From JAZKFT01 sp963845495 (lineage in GTDB: Bacteria; Bacteroidota; Bacteroidia; Chitinophagales; Chitinophagaceae): DNA of 13,232 nt. The notes beneath the pieces were generated by a model. It had not been told where the DNA came from and made no database searches. It saw only the letters and a list, made by a program, of their open reading frames with translations. The stretch is taken from assembly GCA_963845495.1 (NCBI GenBank), contig CAWJTH010000030.1, positions 1 to 13,232 on the forward strand, in the 5' to 3' direction. A program made the translations under genes and the position numbers. Each line of letters opens with the position of its first letter. The first letter of the stretch is position 1. Positions 1 to 6,323 of the stretch are shown in pieces.

Positions 1-299
1 ACAACTTGAGTTTCGTTCCAACAACTCAAGTAAGCCAGTGATGGTGTGAGCCCCGACCTACGCAACTTAAGATTGGCTGGTAGCAGTCGCCGCGGCCAGG
101 ATTAGGCGGGCCGAGCACATCCAGTAAAGCACATTCAGTAATGGTTATATCACGCAATTTCGGGCCAATTTTCTCGCCCGTGTCTGAACATCTCATAGTC
201 CTTCAAAATCCAAAGCTGATAGCGCACCCTGGTTCAGTGAAGTTCACCAATGTTCTGCAACGCTAGATCGATGCTCATATGTACCTACGTCTGAGTTCA
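1..299. other. Left-edge stretch without a recognisable gene
   Basis: I see no convincing coding region here on either strand. The only structure noticed is a short inverted repeat at the very edge, ACTTGAG at 4-10 and CTCAAGT at 25-31 with a 14-base loop, which is too weak to name as a terminator or operator. Base composition is mixed and resembles the rest of the 1-1555 segment more than the AT-rich DNA beyond 1556. Confidence 0.5.
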
Positions 300-641
300 T
301 CAGGTCCACTCAGTTGGGCCCAACTGGAGTTTATCTCCAAGGAACCGATCTGCCGGGAGGCGATTGCCGTCCGGGCCAATCAAAACGACATCAGCGGGGA
401 CCAAAGTATGTGTGGCAGTAATTGCAGCGTCGTTGTACGGCGAGATGTTTAACACAAGCTGCTTTACGCCCATATCGACATACCAGAATATTTGAATCGC
501 GGGGGGCAGGTGCCAGGCACTGGGCGACCCATCACCAAAATCGGAAACCATAAGCTGGGAGCAACCCAATAGTGCACCGACCATCATAGAGGCGCAGATA
601 GGCAAACCGGCGACTGGAAACGAGGATTGAAAGCGGGCCAA
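300..641 (-). CDS. Candidate small lipoprotein, unrecognised (weak)
   Basis: This is an open frame of 113 codons that I do not recognise. It would start at a TTG (complement of 639-641), as no ATG is well placed. The N-terminus has an Arg at residue 3, a hydrophobic run and GALLGC, which would fit a lipoprotein signal with the lipid-carrying Cys at about residue 27. The rest has no motif I can name; it includes a PADVVLIGPDGNRLPADRF stretch that reads like ordinary soluble protein. It lies downstream of, and on the same strand as, the antitoxin/protease pair, with about 50 bases between. The surrounding segment holds decayed genes, so this could be a genuine small exported protein, a fragment, or a chance frame in G+C-richer DNA. 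Codon-usage scoring would separate these. Confidence 0.3.
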   Translation of the reverse strand: MARFQSSFPVAGLPICASMMVGALLGCSQLMVSDFGDGSPSAWHLPPAIQIFWYVDMGVKQLVLNISPYNDAAITATHTLVPADVVLIGPDGNRLPADRFLGDKLQLGPTEWT

Positions 642-691
642 GGACTTTCATGAGCTTGTACTTTCTCGACTGACGTATAAAAGATTCCGTC

Positions 692-1159
692 TCACGAAAT
701 GCCCTGCAACGCGATTCGCCACCCGCCAGATGCCCCAAGCCTACCCGCCGCAGCGGGAGCGTCAAACTGGCCGTCTACCGTTCCGTCACATTTGAGGGAT
801 GGACCATCGAGCAGAAGCGAGAGGTTGTTCAGCACATTTCGGCCCAGAATGCCGTGCCAGCTGTCGATCAACAGAAACTGTCCGCGAAAGGTTTGGCCGA
901 GGAAAAGCAGTTCAGCGGTGATGGCCGGCGCGGTGCTCATTTGAGCCGTCGAATGCTTCCAATTCGTATTGTCTGGCGTCGGCGGGGATGAGCGATTCGG
1001 CACCGTGATCCGGCGGGAGCAGCGAGACATCTGCGCGCGGTGGTCGATCAACATGGGCACATGGTGGATATCACTGACCGCGGACTTTATGGTGACGTAC
1101 CCGCACAGCGCGACCGCGGGCGGATCGAAGTGCTCAGCCTCATAGGCTTGTGTCATCAT
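692..1159 (-). pseudogene. Retropepsin-like (clan AA) aspartic protease, frameshifted
   Basis: The family are small aspartic proteases that act as dimers, each subunit giving one catalytic Asp in a D-T/S-G motif. Here the start is ATG at 1159 or 1156, overlapping the end of the antitoxin gene by 17-20 bases, which implies translational coupling. The first frame encodes DIHHVPMLID and then should read TGADVSLLPP. Instead it runs DHRAQM, while the expected ADVSLLPPDHGAESLIP continues in another frame. So there is a +2 shift near 1033-1042, and the catalytic DTG is lost. The original frame resumes near 937-943 with STAPAITAELLFLGQTF and the second family hallmark HGILGRNVLN. The C-terminal tail (AAAGRLGASGGW) is encoded by the 37-bp repeat at 716-752 and is probably not native. 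Two compensating shifts mean either decay or indel sequencing errors. The family call is good; the intact function is doubtful. Confidence 0.75.
716..752. repeat. 37-bp direct repeat, copy A
   Basis: This is an exact copy of 1457-1493, in the same orientation, 741 bases away. It starts TCGCCACCCGCCAG and ends CTACCCGCCGCA. It lies over the 3' end of the protease frame, so the protease tail is read through it. Both copies carry internally related GGCGGGT blocks (complement strand). I do not recognise the family with certainty. Confidence 0.85.
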
Positions 1160-1376
1160 CGCCCCGCACTTCGAGAACGAAATCAACCGCGTCTTTTGGG
1201 TGTGCCAGCCTGGGCGTGCGAATCTTGGAGGCGGGGTTAACGGAGCTGAGTGCGGTGCCTTCTTCGACATCCCCTTCTTCTACGCTGAGATGGACGCGAG
1301 TGCCCTCAGGTAGTGTGAGCGGTTGAAGCGGGCGGAATGCGCCGTGGCTGAAGATTGCATCTACATGACGAACCAT
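1140..1376 (-). CDS. AF2212-like (DUF104) antitoxin family protein
   Basis: This 78-aa protein begins at ATG (complement of 1374-1376). Residues 1-34 match the DUF104/AF2212 pattern closely: a short strand with VDAIFSHGAFRPLQPLTL, then LPEGTRVHLSVEE. In this family the N-terminal beta-rich part dimerises and the C-terminal arm binds a partner, often a PIN-domain toxin. The C-terminal part here (residues 35-78) is acidic and variable. The next gene on the same strand overlaps its end, but it is a retropepsin-like protease, not a PIN nuclease. This pairing of DUF104 protein with an aspartic protease is, to my knowledge, a recurrent arrangement, and the role of the pair is unclear. I therefore name the family and do not claim an antitoxin role for this copy. 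Confidence 0.8.
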   Translation of the reverse strand: MVRHVDAIFSHGAFRPLQPLTLPEGTRVHLSVEEGDVEEGTALSSVNPASKIRTPRLAHPKDAVDFVLEVRGDDDTSL

Positions 1377-1456
1377 GACCGGAGTCTATCAAATACTGAC
1401 CGGCGAGCAATGCGGCAGCCCACCCGCAGCCATTCCAAGGCGAGCCACGCGGCGAG

Positions 1457-1493
1457 TCGCCACCCGCCAGATGCCCCAAGCCTACCCGCCGCA
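1457..1493. repeat. 37-bp direct repeat, copy B
   Basis: Identical to 716-752 over 37 bases. It lies about 80 bases upstream of the antitoxin start codon and about 60 bases from the boundary at 1556. On the complement strand the truncated RND permease frame runs straight through it, adding a meaningless tail (AAGRLGASGGWRL) like the one on the protease. Together the copies bracket the antitoxin/protease pair. Confidence 0.85.
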
Positions 1494-1555
1494 ACGCGGG
1501 ATTGGCAAACGGGCCAAACCCTTGCAACGCATGGATGCACCTTGGATTGCACGAA

Positions 1556-1789
1556 CGTATAGCTCATATTTTCAACGCCGTTGATGGATTCTTCTAGAGA
1601 CGGTGCTACGGAACGCAAAACAGTCTCTGCATTTGCACCCGGATAATTTGCCGTTACTTGAACCGCTGGTGGCGCAATATCAGGAAATTGTTGCAAGGGC
1701 AAAGTGGTTAAACCAAGTATGCCCAATATCACCAGAATTATAGAAATAACAGTGGCTAAAACAGGCCTTTCAATAAATCTTTTAAACAT
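1556..1789 (-). CDS. RND efflux permease (AcrB/HAE1 type), truncated N-terminal fragment
   Basis: The ATG is the complement of 1787-1789. The first 78 or so residues are a textbook start of an inner-membrane RND drug/proton antiporter: MFKRFIERPVLATVISI opening, first transmembrane helix at about 11-29, then PLQQFPDIAPPAVQV, YPGANAETV and VAPSLEESINGVENM. A full member is roughly 1000-1060 residues. Here similarity stops abruptly at about base 1556, and the open frame then runs into foreign-looking, repeat-bearing DNA to a stop at 1361-1363. The gene lies 150 bases downstream of the adaptor gene on the same strand, the usual adaptor-permease order, and should work with it as a tripartite pump. 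The break is either an assembly join or a real insertion/rearrangement; the fragment cannot be functional as read. Confidence 0.93.
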
Positions 1790-1791
1790 GA

Positions 1792-1939
1792 TTGATGAAT
1801 TATAAATTATGAATTATGAGTTATGAATTATGAGTTTTGAGTACTGGATTATCAATTACGGATTGTCAATTATCAATTATGAATTGTTCATTATCAATTA
1901 TGAATTGTTCATTCATAATTCATCATCCATAATTCATAA
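1792..1939. repeat. AT-rich imperfect repeats between adaptor and permease genes
   Basis: The whole 150-base intercistronic gap is made of variants of AATTATGAATTATGAG and TATCAATTATGAATTG. It includes a perfect 21-bp tandem duplication at 1871-1891 and 1892-1912, and inverted AATTATGAATT / AATTCATAATT segments that can fold. Such AATTCATAAT-type intergenic repeats occur widely in Bacteroidota. In the transcript this would form AU-rich stem structures between the two cistrons. Confidence 0.85.
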
Positions 1940-3085
1940 TTATTTTAGCGCTGCTTGGGTTGCTTGTAAACTATCGGTATTTAATTTTTGCGGATTAATT
2001 GCCATGCCTTCTTGTAAGTGATCAAGACTAGTTAAAACAATTTTATCACCTTCCTTTAAACCATCTTTTACCAAATAATTATTGCCGCTTTTTCCAATTA
2101 CACTAATTGGCTTTTTAGTTACTTTATTACTATCGCCAACCGCAAAAACATAAATTTTATCTTGCATTTCCATAGTGGCCGATTGTGGAACTACAATAGC
2201 CGCTTCATGAAATAAACTCAGTCTTAATTTACCTGTATTGCCCGAACGGAGCAAACCTTGTGCATTTGAGAAACTTGCCCGTAATGTAATGGCGCTGGTA
2301 TTTTTATCGAATTGGCCATCCACCATATCAATTTTGCCTTGTACGGGGTACGTATTGTCATCTGCCAAAACCAAAGAAACCGGTGGTAATTTTTTAATCT
2401 TTTCGTCCAATGTATTGCCTGCGTATTGCGCTTTAAAGTTGATAAAATCAGCTTCGCTCAATGAAAAATAAACGTGTATTTCGTGTACATCCGACAATGA
2501 TGTAAGTGCTTCTGCATCGGTGTGCGAAACAAGGCTGCCTTGCTTTTTGGGCAAGCGACCAATATAACCGCTGGTTGGCGCTTTTATTAAAGTGTAACCT
2601 ACATTAATTTGGGCTGAACCAACATTGGCTTTAGCTAATGCCACATTGGCTTTCGCCGCACTGTTGTTGGCTTTGGCGGCCTTTAATTGATATTCGGAAA
2701 TCACTTTATTTTCTACCAATGGAGTAAGCTTTTCGATTTCCAATTGGGTATTTACAACCGCTGCTTCGGCTGCCTGTAAACTTGCATTGGCACTATTTAA
2801 TTGTTCCCTAAACGGAGCATCATTTATTTTAAATAATGGTTGCCCTGCGTTTACAAAAGTGCCCTCGTCAACAAAAACAGTTTGCAAATAACCATCTACT
2901 TGTGGGCGTATTTCAACATTTGCTTTGCCTTCGATAGATGCAGGGTATTCTTGAAAAGTACTGGTAGAAGCGGTTTTGATTTCCATTACCGGCAATTCGG
3001 GCGGTGGCGGAACAGCGGCTGCTTCTTGTTTTGGTGAGCAACTGATAAAAAACAGGATGGAACTTAATAATAATAGCGTTTTCAT
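1940..3085 (-). CDS. RND efflux periplasmic adaptor subunit (HlyD/MexA family), lipoprotein
   Basis: This 381-residue protein has the length and domain order of AcrA/MexA adaptors, which bridge the inner-membrane permease and the outer-membrane channel. A signal peptide (MKTLLLLSSILFFISC) places a lipidated Cys at residue 16, followed by a Pro-rich linker (VPPPPELP). The first half of the lipoyl domain lies at about 50-92 (IRPQVDGYLQTVFVDEGTFV, with GQPLFKIN after it). An Ala/Lys-rich coiled-coil hairpin spans about 95-160, and the second lipoyl half about 160-195 (LIKAPTSGYIGRL). Beta-barrel and membrane-proximal domains follow, including SLSDVHEIHVYFSLSE and VVPQSATMEMQDKIYVFAV. The gene lies between tetR and the permease on one strand, and two copies of the proposed TetR operator lie upstream of its ATG. 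The start is the only Met giving a proper signal peptide. Confidence 0.95.
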   Translation of the reverse strand: MKTLLLLSSILFFISCSPKQEAAAVPPPPELPVMEIKTASTSTFQEYPASIEGKANVEIRPQVDGYLQTVFVDEGTFVNAGQPLFKINDAPFREQLNSANASLQAAEAAVVNTQLEIEKLTPLVENKVISEYQLKAAKANNSAAKANVALAKANVGSAQINVGYTLIKAPTSGYIGRLPKKQGSLVSHTDAEALTSLSDVHEIHVYFSLSEADFINFKAQYAGNTLDEKIKKLPPVSLVLADDNTYPVQGKIDMVDGQFDKNTSAITLRASFSNAQGLLRSGNTGKLRLSLFHEAAIVVPQSATMEMQDKIYVFAVGDSNKVTKKPISVIGKSGNNYLVKDGLKEGDKIVLTSLDHLQEGMAINPQKLNTDSLQATQAALK

Positions 3086-3100
3086 ATTGTATTAAATTGT

Positions 3101-3113
3101 TTAACAACGTTAG
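3101..3113. promoter_or_regulatory. Proposed TetR operator 1, before the adaptor gene
   Basis: TTAACAACGTTAG holds the palindrome TAAC-N3-GTTA. It lies 16-28 bases upstream of the adaptor ATG, where a bound dimer would block transcription or early elongation. It is the same motif as at 3289-3301 and 3949-3961. Confidence 0.75.
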
Positions 3114-3130
3114 AAATGGTTGATAAAAAA

Positions 3131-3148
3131 TACAGTTTTGAGACTGTA
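3131..3148. repeat. Short inverted repeat in the adaptor upstream region
   Basis: TACAGT and ACTGTA form 6-bp arms around the 6-base spacer TTTGAG. It lies between two proposed TetR operators but does not share their sequence. It could be a second regulator's site or a weak hairpin; there is no further support. Confidence 0.35.
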
Positions 3149-3191
3149 CGAAATTTTTAAGCAAAAAGCGATGCCATGCAAATCAAACCCT

Positions 3192-3215
3192 TGAAGCCTT
3201 CGGCTTATAGCTTCA
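3192..3215. repeat. Nested hairpin, possible weak terminator of tetR
   Basis: Outer arms TGAAGC and GCTTCA enclose an inner 5-bp stem AAGCC-TTC-GGCTT at 3194-3206. It lies about 100 bases downstream of the tetR stop, on the path toward the adaptor gene. No convincing T-run follows, so a terminator role is only possible. Confidence 0.35.
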
Positions 3216-3288
3216 GGTTTTCAGCTTTCCTAGCCCGGTTCGAAATTATAAGTATTGAAATGGGAGAAATAAAACATAACTAAATGAT

Positions 3289-3301
3289 TTAACAGCGTTA
3301 A
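3289..3301. promoter_or_regulatory. Proposed TetR operator 2, distal site before the adaptor gene
   Basis: TTAACAGCGTTAA is a 13-base palindrome around a 3-base centre, with TAAC-N3-GTTA at 3290-3300. It lies just past the tetR stop codon and about 190 bases from operator 1. Two sites on one control region would allow cooperative or looped repression. Confidence 0.75.
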
Positions 3302-3319
3302 GGTTGATTTAAAAAAAAA

Positions 3320-3919
3320 TTATTTTCTTATAGCGTTGATGATGCCGCCAATAGCATCTTTTAATATTTGGCGATTAATGTCGTCAGAAACGCCTTTTCT
3401 AACCAAATTAATTGAAATTAAACCGTGCACAACAGACCAAAACGTATAATAACGGCGACAAAGTTCATCTTCGGAAGGGTTGCTATCCGCCATTAAATCA
3501 GCTATCACGTCCCAAATTAAATCTGCAGGGTTTTCTGTGTTTGGATAATTATTTTCGAATACGCAACAGTTCATCTCCACTCCAAACATCAATTGATACA
3601 ATTCTTTTTCCGCGAAAGCGAAATTCCAATATGCCATCCACATGGCTTCTAATTGTTCGGCGGGTGTGTCGTGTTTTGCCTTTGCCGCCAGTAAATCTTT
3701 CGACAATAACGCATTTCCTTTTTTAGTCAATTCTTGTAAAATCGCCTCTTTGTTAGCAAAGTATTCGTAAATAATGGGCGCTGTATATTCGATCGCATCA
3801 GCAATTTTGCGCATGCTTAACGCTTGCCACCCTTCATTTTTCACAATCTGAAAGGCAGCGTCTAAAATGTTTATCCTGGTTTCTTCTTTTAACCGTAAAA
3901 TCCTGTCCTTGCTGGCCAT
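3320..3919 (-). CDS. TetR/AcrR family transcriptional regulator
   Basis: This 199-residue protein is of normal TetR length. The N-terminal helix-turn-helix domain covers about residues 12-60: TRINILDAAFQIVKNEGWQA, then LSMRKIADAIEYTAPIIYEYF with the recognition helix at about 44-54, and FANKEAIL. The C-terminal ligand/dimer domain contains W161-x3-H165-G166 (FWSVVHGL), the WHG signature of the TetR_C_13-like subgroup. The gene is immediately upstream of the RND adaptor and permease, on the same strand, which is the usual arrangement for a local efflux repressor. A palindrome sits directly behind its promoter and the same palindrome recurs twice before the adaptor, so autoregulation and pump control are strongly suggested. 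The inducer cannot be told from sequence. Start: ATG at 3917-3919. Confidence 0.95.
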   Translation of the reverse strand: MASKDRILRLKEETRINILDAAFQIVKNEGWQALSMRKIADAIEYTAPIIYEYFANKEAILQELTKKGNALLSKDLLAAKAKHDTPAEQLEAMWMAYWNFAFAEKELYQLMFGVEMNCCVFENNYPNTENPADLIWDVIADLMADSNPSEDELCRRYYTFWSVVHGLISINLVRKGVSDDINRQILKDAIGGIINAIRK

Positions 3920-3948
3920 GATCTAAAAATTTAAGGCGCCTAAATAAT

Positions 3949-3961
3949 CTAACACCGTTAG
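3949..3961. promoter_or_regulatory. Proposed TetR operator 3, over the tetR start site
   Basis: CTAACACCGTTAG is a 13-base palindrome with 5-bp arms and a 3-base centre. It begins one base downstream of the -7 element of the tetR promoter, so it would cover the expected transcription start. This geometry fits negative autoregulation. Confidence 0.8.
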
Positions 3962-3962
3962 G

Positions 3963-3995
3963 CAAAGCTAATATTATCTGTTTCATTCTACCAAA
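3963..3995 (-). promoter_or_regulatory. Bacteroidota-type promoter of tetR
   Basis: Read on the minus strand, TTTG (complement of 3992-3995) is followed after 21 bases by TAGCTTTG (complement of 3963-3970). This matches the Bacteroidota sigma consensus TTTG / TAnnTTTG. Transcription should start a few bases further, inside the palindrome at 3949-3961, giving a leader of roughly 35-40 bases. Confidence 0.7.
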
Positions 3996-4062
3996 TAAAT
4001 TTTAAAATATTTTTTAGAAACAACGATTTTTTGTTTTCCATTAAGATTTATTAAAAAAATAT

Positions 4063-4097
4063 TGCCACAGAAGCACTGAAACACAGAAAAAGAGAAA
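4063..4097. repeat. Single arm of a CACAGA-type intergenic repeat
   Basis: The stretch GCCACAGAAGCACTGAAACA and the following ACAGAAAAAGAG have the periodic C-C/G-CAGA pattern common in intergenic DNA of this phylum. It resembles one arm of the hairpin repeats at 6238-6320 and 7651-7751. No matching opposite arm is found nearby, so it would be a solo or decayed copy. Confidence 0.45.
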
Positions 4098-4121
4098 ACT
4101 TCCCCATTAATACATTATTCG

Positions 4122-4153
4122 TTTACACAATTTTCCCCAGCTTGCTACATTTG
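4122..4153 (+). promoter_or_regulatory. Bacteroidota-type promoter of maf
   Basis: TACATTTG at 4146-4153 is a perfect TAnnTTTG -7 element. A near-match TTTA (4122-4125, one base off TTTG) stands 20 bases upstream as the -33 element. The ATG at 4175 follows after about 20 bases, so the leader would be very short. Confidence 0.65.
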
Positions 4154-4174
4154 CGGCAACTCAACCAAAAGTTC

Positions 4175-4768
4175 ATGTCTTTTTCAAAAATCATTCTTGC
4201 TTCGCAATCGCCACGCCGCAAACAATTATTGGAATGGGCCGAAATTAATTTTGATATTATTGTTTCTGCCACGGATGAAAATATTCCTGCCAACACGCCA
4301 ATCGAAGAAGTACCAATAATAATTGCAAGGGAAAAAGCTTTGGCAGTTAAAGCAAAAATACAATTAAACGAAACACTGAAACCTTTACCTATACTAGCTG
4401 CCGACACCATTGTAGTGTTAGAAAATGAAATAATTGTAAAGCCAACAGACCGCGAAGACGCCATCAAAATTTTGTCGAGATTATCTGGCAAAAAACATCA
4501 GGTAATTACTGGTGTTGTTATATTAAACAAAGAAAATGAAATTGCCTTTGCTGATGTTACAGAAGTTGAATTTCATGAGTTGACGTTGGAACAAATTACT
4601 TTTTATATCGACAATTATAAACCCTACGATAAAGCCGGCGCTTATGCTATTCAAGAATGGATCGGCGTAGTAGGTATCAAAAAAATAAACGGCGATTTTT
4701 ATAACGTAATGGGGCTGCCAATTAGTAGGGTGATGAAAGAATTACAAAAATTCAAAATTCAAAAGTAA
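4175..4768 (+). CDS. maf: Maf family nucleotide pyrophosphatase (dTTP/UTP type)
   Basis: Maf proteins hydrolyse nucleoside triphosphates, including modified ones, to the monophosphate and pyrophosphate in the cytoplasm. They act as house-cleaning enzymes and have been linked to arrest of cell division. The 197-residue product shows the N-terminal signature ILASQSPRRKQLL (residues 7-19), the catalytic Asp in AADTIVV (D77), and YDKAGAYAIQEW (about 151-162), the pattern of the dTTP/UTP-type subgroup. The last part, INGDFYNVMGLPIS, is also typical. I chose ATG 4175 over in-frame upstream codons because the family motif begins directly after it and the promoter TACATTTG at 4146-4153 leaves no room for an earlier start. 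The length is normal and no key residue is missing. Confidence 0.95.
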   Translation: MSFSKIILASQSPRRKQLLEWAEINFDIIVSATDENIPANTPIEEVPIIIAREKALAVKAKIQLNETLKPLPILAADTIVVLENEIIVKPTDREDAIKILSRLSGKKHQVITGVVILNKENEIAFADVTEVEFHELTLEQITFYIDNYKPYDKAGAYAIQEWIGVVGIKKINGDFYNVMGLPISRVMKELQKFKIQK

Positions 4769-4900
4769 AAAGTAAAGATGGCCAAGTTTACTTGATAAAC
4801 GATATTAAAATATTTTTTTTATTTAGATACAATAACCATTATTTTCGTGTCGTAATTTTTGCTTTTTGAATTTTTAATTTTAATTATAAAAGTCACACGC

Positions 4901-6181
4901 ATGACCGAACGCTTGCTGCAATACTTATGGCAATTTCAATACCTGCATACCAACCAGCTTGAAACCATTGCTGGTGAAGCGTTACAGATAATTTTTGCAG
5001 GTGAATATAATACCAACCAAGGGCCTGATTTTAAACAGGCTCGAATAAAAATAAACCAAACTTTATGGGCCGGTGAAATTGAATTACATGTAAAAGCAAG
5101 CGATTGGCACCGCCACCACCATGCGTCCGATAAAAATTTCAGCAAGATTATTTTGCATGTAGTTTGGGAAAACGATGTGCCGATTATAGATGAGCAAGGC
5201 AATAATTTATCGACCTTGGAATTGCAAAACCGAGTGCCGAATTTATTGCTGAACCGTTACGAAAAATGGATGTCGCAACCCAGCACTATCCCGTGCGGAA
5301 ACGAAATTTCCAATGTACCAAGTTTAATTTGGCAAAACTGGAAGGAACGTTTATTGGTGGAAAGGTTAGAACAAAAAAGCAAACCAATTTTTGAGCAGTT
5401 ACAAAAAACCAACAACAATTGGGAAGAAGTTTTTTGGCGGATGTTGTGCCGCTATTTCGGAACGCCCATTAATACCGAATGTTTTGAACAATTAGCAACC
5501 AGTATTTCGGTCAATATTTTGGCCAAACATAAAAACCAACTGCATCAATTAGAAGCATTGCTATTAGGGCAAGCAGGCTTATTACATGAAGTTTTTACTG
5601 ACCATTATCCATTATTGTTACAGCGAGAATATCAGTTTTTGCAAAAAAAATGGCAGTTGCAGCCTATCCCAAAATCACCATTTTTTTTGCGTATGCGGCC
5701 GGTTAATTTTCCTACCGTACGGTTGGCGCAATTAGCTATGTTGGTGCATCAATCGGCACATCTTTTTTCCAAAACGAAAGAGGCGGACAATATCAAAACG
5801 CTTCAAGATTTGTTTGACGTGACGGCCAATGATTTTTGGAACGAACATTATACATTGCACGAAACATCCATTTTTAAGCCTAAAAGATTGGGCAGCCAAA
5901 TGACGAATACCTTATTGATTAACACCATTATACCTATGCTTTTCGCCTTTGGAAAAAGTATGGATGACGAAGCACTTTGTGATAAAGCCGTCAATTGGCT
6001 CGAACAATTGCCTGCCGAAAAAAACAATGTGACCAACGTTTTTACCGATCTGCAAATGGACAACAAATCAGCGTTCGACTCGCAGGTTTTGTTGCAATTA
6101 CACAAGCAATATTGTAAAGAAAAAAGATGTTTGGAATGTGCGGTTGGAAATGCCATTTTGCGGAAGGATGGAAAGCAATAG
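4901..6181 (+). CDS. DUF2851 family protein
   Basis: This 426-residue protein of unknown function belongs to a family found mainly in Bacteroidota. Recognisable segments are the N-terminal ERLLQYLWQFQYL, then FAGEYNTNQGPDFKQARI (about 34-51), LWAGEIELHVKASDWHRHHH (about 57-76), ILHVVWENDVPI, and the C-terminal KRCLECAVGNAILRK with two Cys. The WxGxIE(L/I)HxxxxDWxxHxH segment with conserved acidic and His residues suggests a metal-dependent or nuclease-like core, but that is inference from the pattern only. No signal peptide is seen, so it is presumably cytoplasmic. ATG 4901 is chosen because the family's N-terminal motif follows it; the upstream in-frame codons encode an unrelated AT-rich stretch. 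It follows maf after 132 bases, convergent with the dehydrogenase gene beyond. Confidence 0.93.
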   Translation: MTERLLQYLWQFQYLHTNQLETIAGEALQIIFAGEYNTNQGPDFKQARIKINQTLWAGEIELHVKASDWHRHHHASDKNFSKIILHVVWENDVPIIDEQGNNLSTLELQNRVPNLLLNRYEKWMSQPSTIPCGNEISNVPSLIWQNWKERLLVERLEQKSKPIFEQLQKTNNNWEEVFWRMLCRYFGTPINTECFEQLATSISVNILAKHKNQLHQLEALLLGQAGLLHEVFTDHYPLLLQREYQFLQKKWQLQPIPKSPFFLRMRPVNFPTVRLAQLAMLVHQSAHLFSKTKEADNIKTLQDLFDVTANDFWNEHYTLHETSIFKPKRLGSQMTNTLLINTIIPMLFAFGKSMDDEALCDKAVNWLEQLPAEKNNVTNVFTDLQMDNKSAFDSQVLLQLHKQYCKEKRCLECAVGNAILRKDGKQ

Positions 6182-6237
6182 ATTTTTTTGGGTACATTTC
6201 GTGCAAGTATTTTAGGTCCAATAAACCAGTAGGCATT

Positions 6238-6320
6238 ATTTCTCGCAGAGGCGCAGAGAAACGGAGGTTCAAAGCAAGATATTACTCTTTCTCTGCTAGC
6301 TCTGCGCCTCTGCGAGAAAT
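6238..6320. repeat. Long hairpin repeat between convergent genes, likely bidirectional terminator
   Basis: Perfect 21-bp inverted arms at 6238-6258 and 6300-6320 (ATTTCTCGCAGAGGCGCAGA and complement) enclose a 41-base loop. It sits between the stop of the DUF2851 gene (6181) and the stop of the dehydrogenase gene (6324) on the other strand. A T-rich tract follows on the plus side (ATTTTTTACTTTTTTTT). The CGCAGAGGCGCAGAG pattern recurs as an intergenic repeat in many Bacteroidota. A role in ending transcription from both sides is inference from position. Confidence 0.85.
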
Positions 6321-6323
6321 TTT

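Noticed and set aside
1040..1240. Plus-strand gene opposite the protease and antitoxin
   Set aside because: It is antisense to frames with recognisable family motifs and shows no motif of its own.
1140..1376. Complete toxin-antitoxin system
   Set aside because: No PIN-domain, RelE-type or other toxin frame is found next to the DUF104 gene; the only partner is the broken protease.
1361..1555. Continuation of the RND permease frame as a novel fusion protein
   Set aside because: After codon 78 the translation is Arg/Trp/Leu-rich nonsense that runs through the 37-bp repeat. The same nonsense tail appears on the protease at the other repeat copy, so it is a read-through and not a domain.
3131..3148. 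Fourth TetR operator
   Set aside because: TACAGT-N6-ACTGTA does not share the TAAC-N3-GTTA sequence or spacing. It is kept only as an unassigned inverted repeat.
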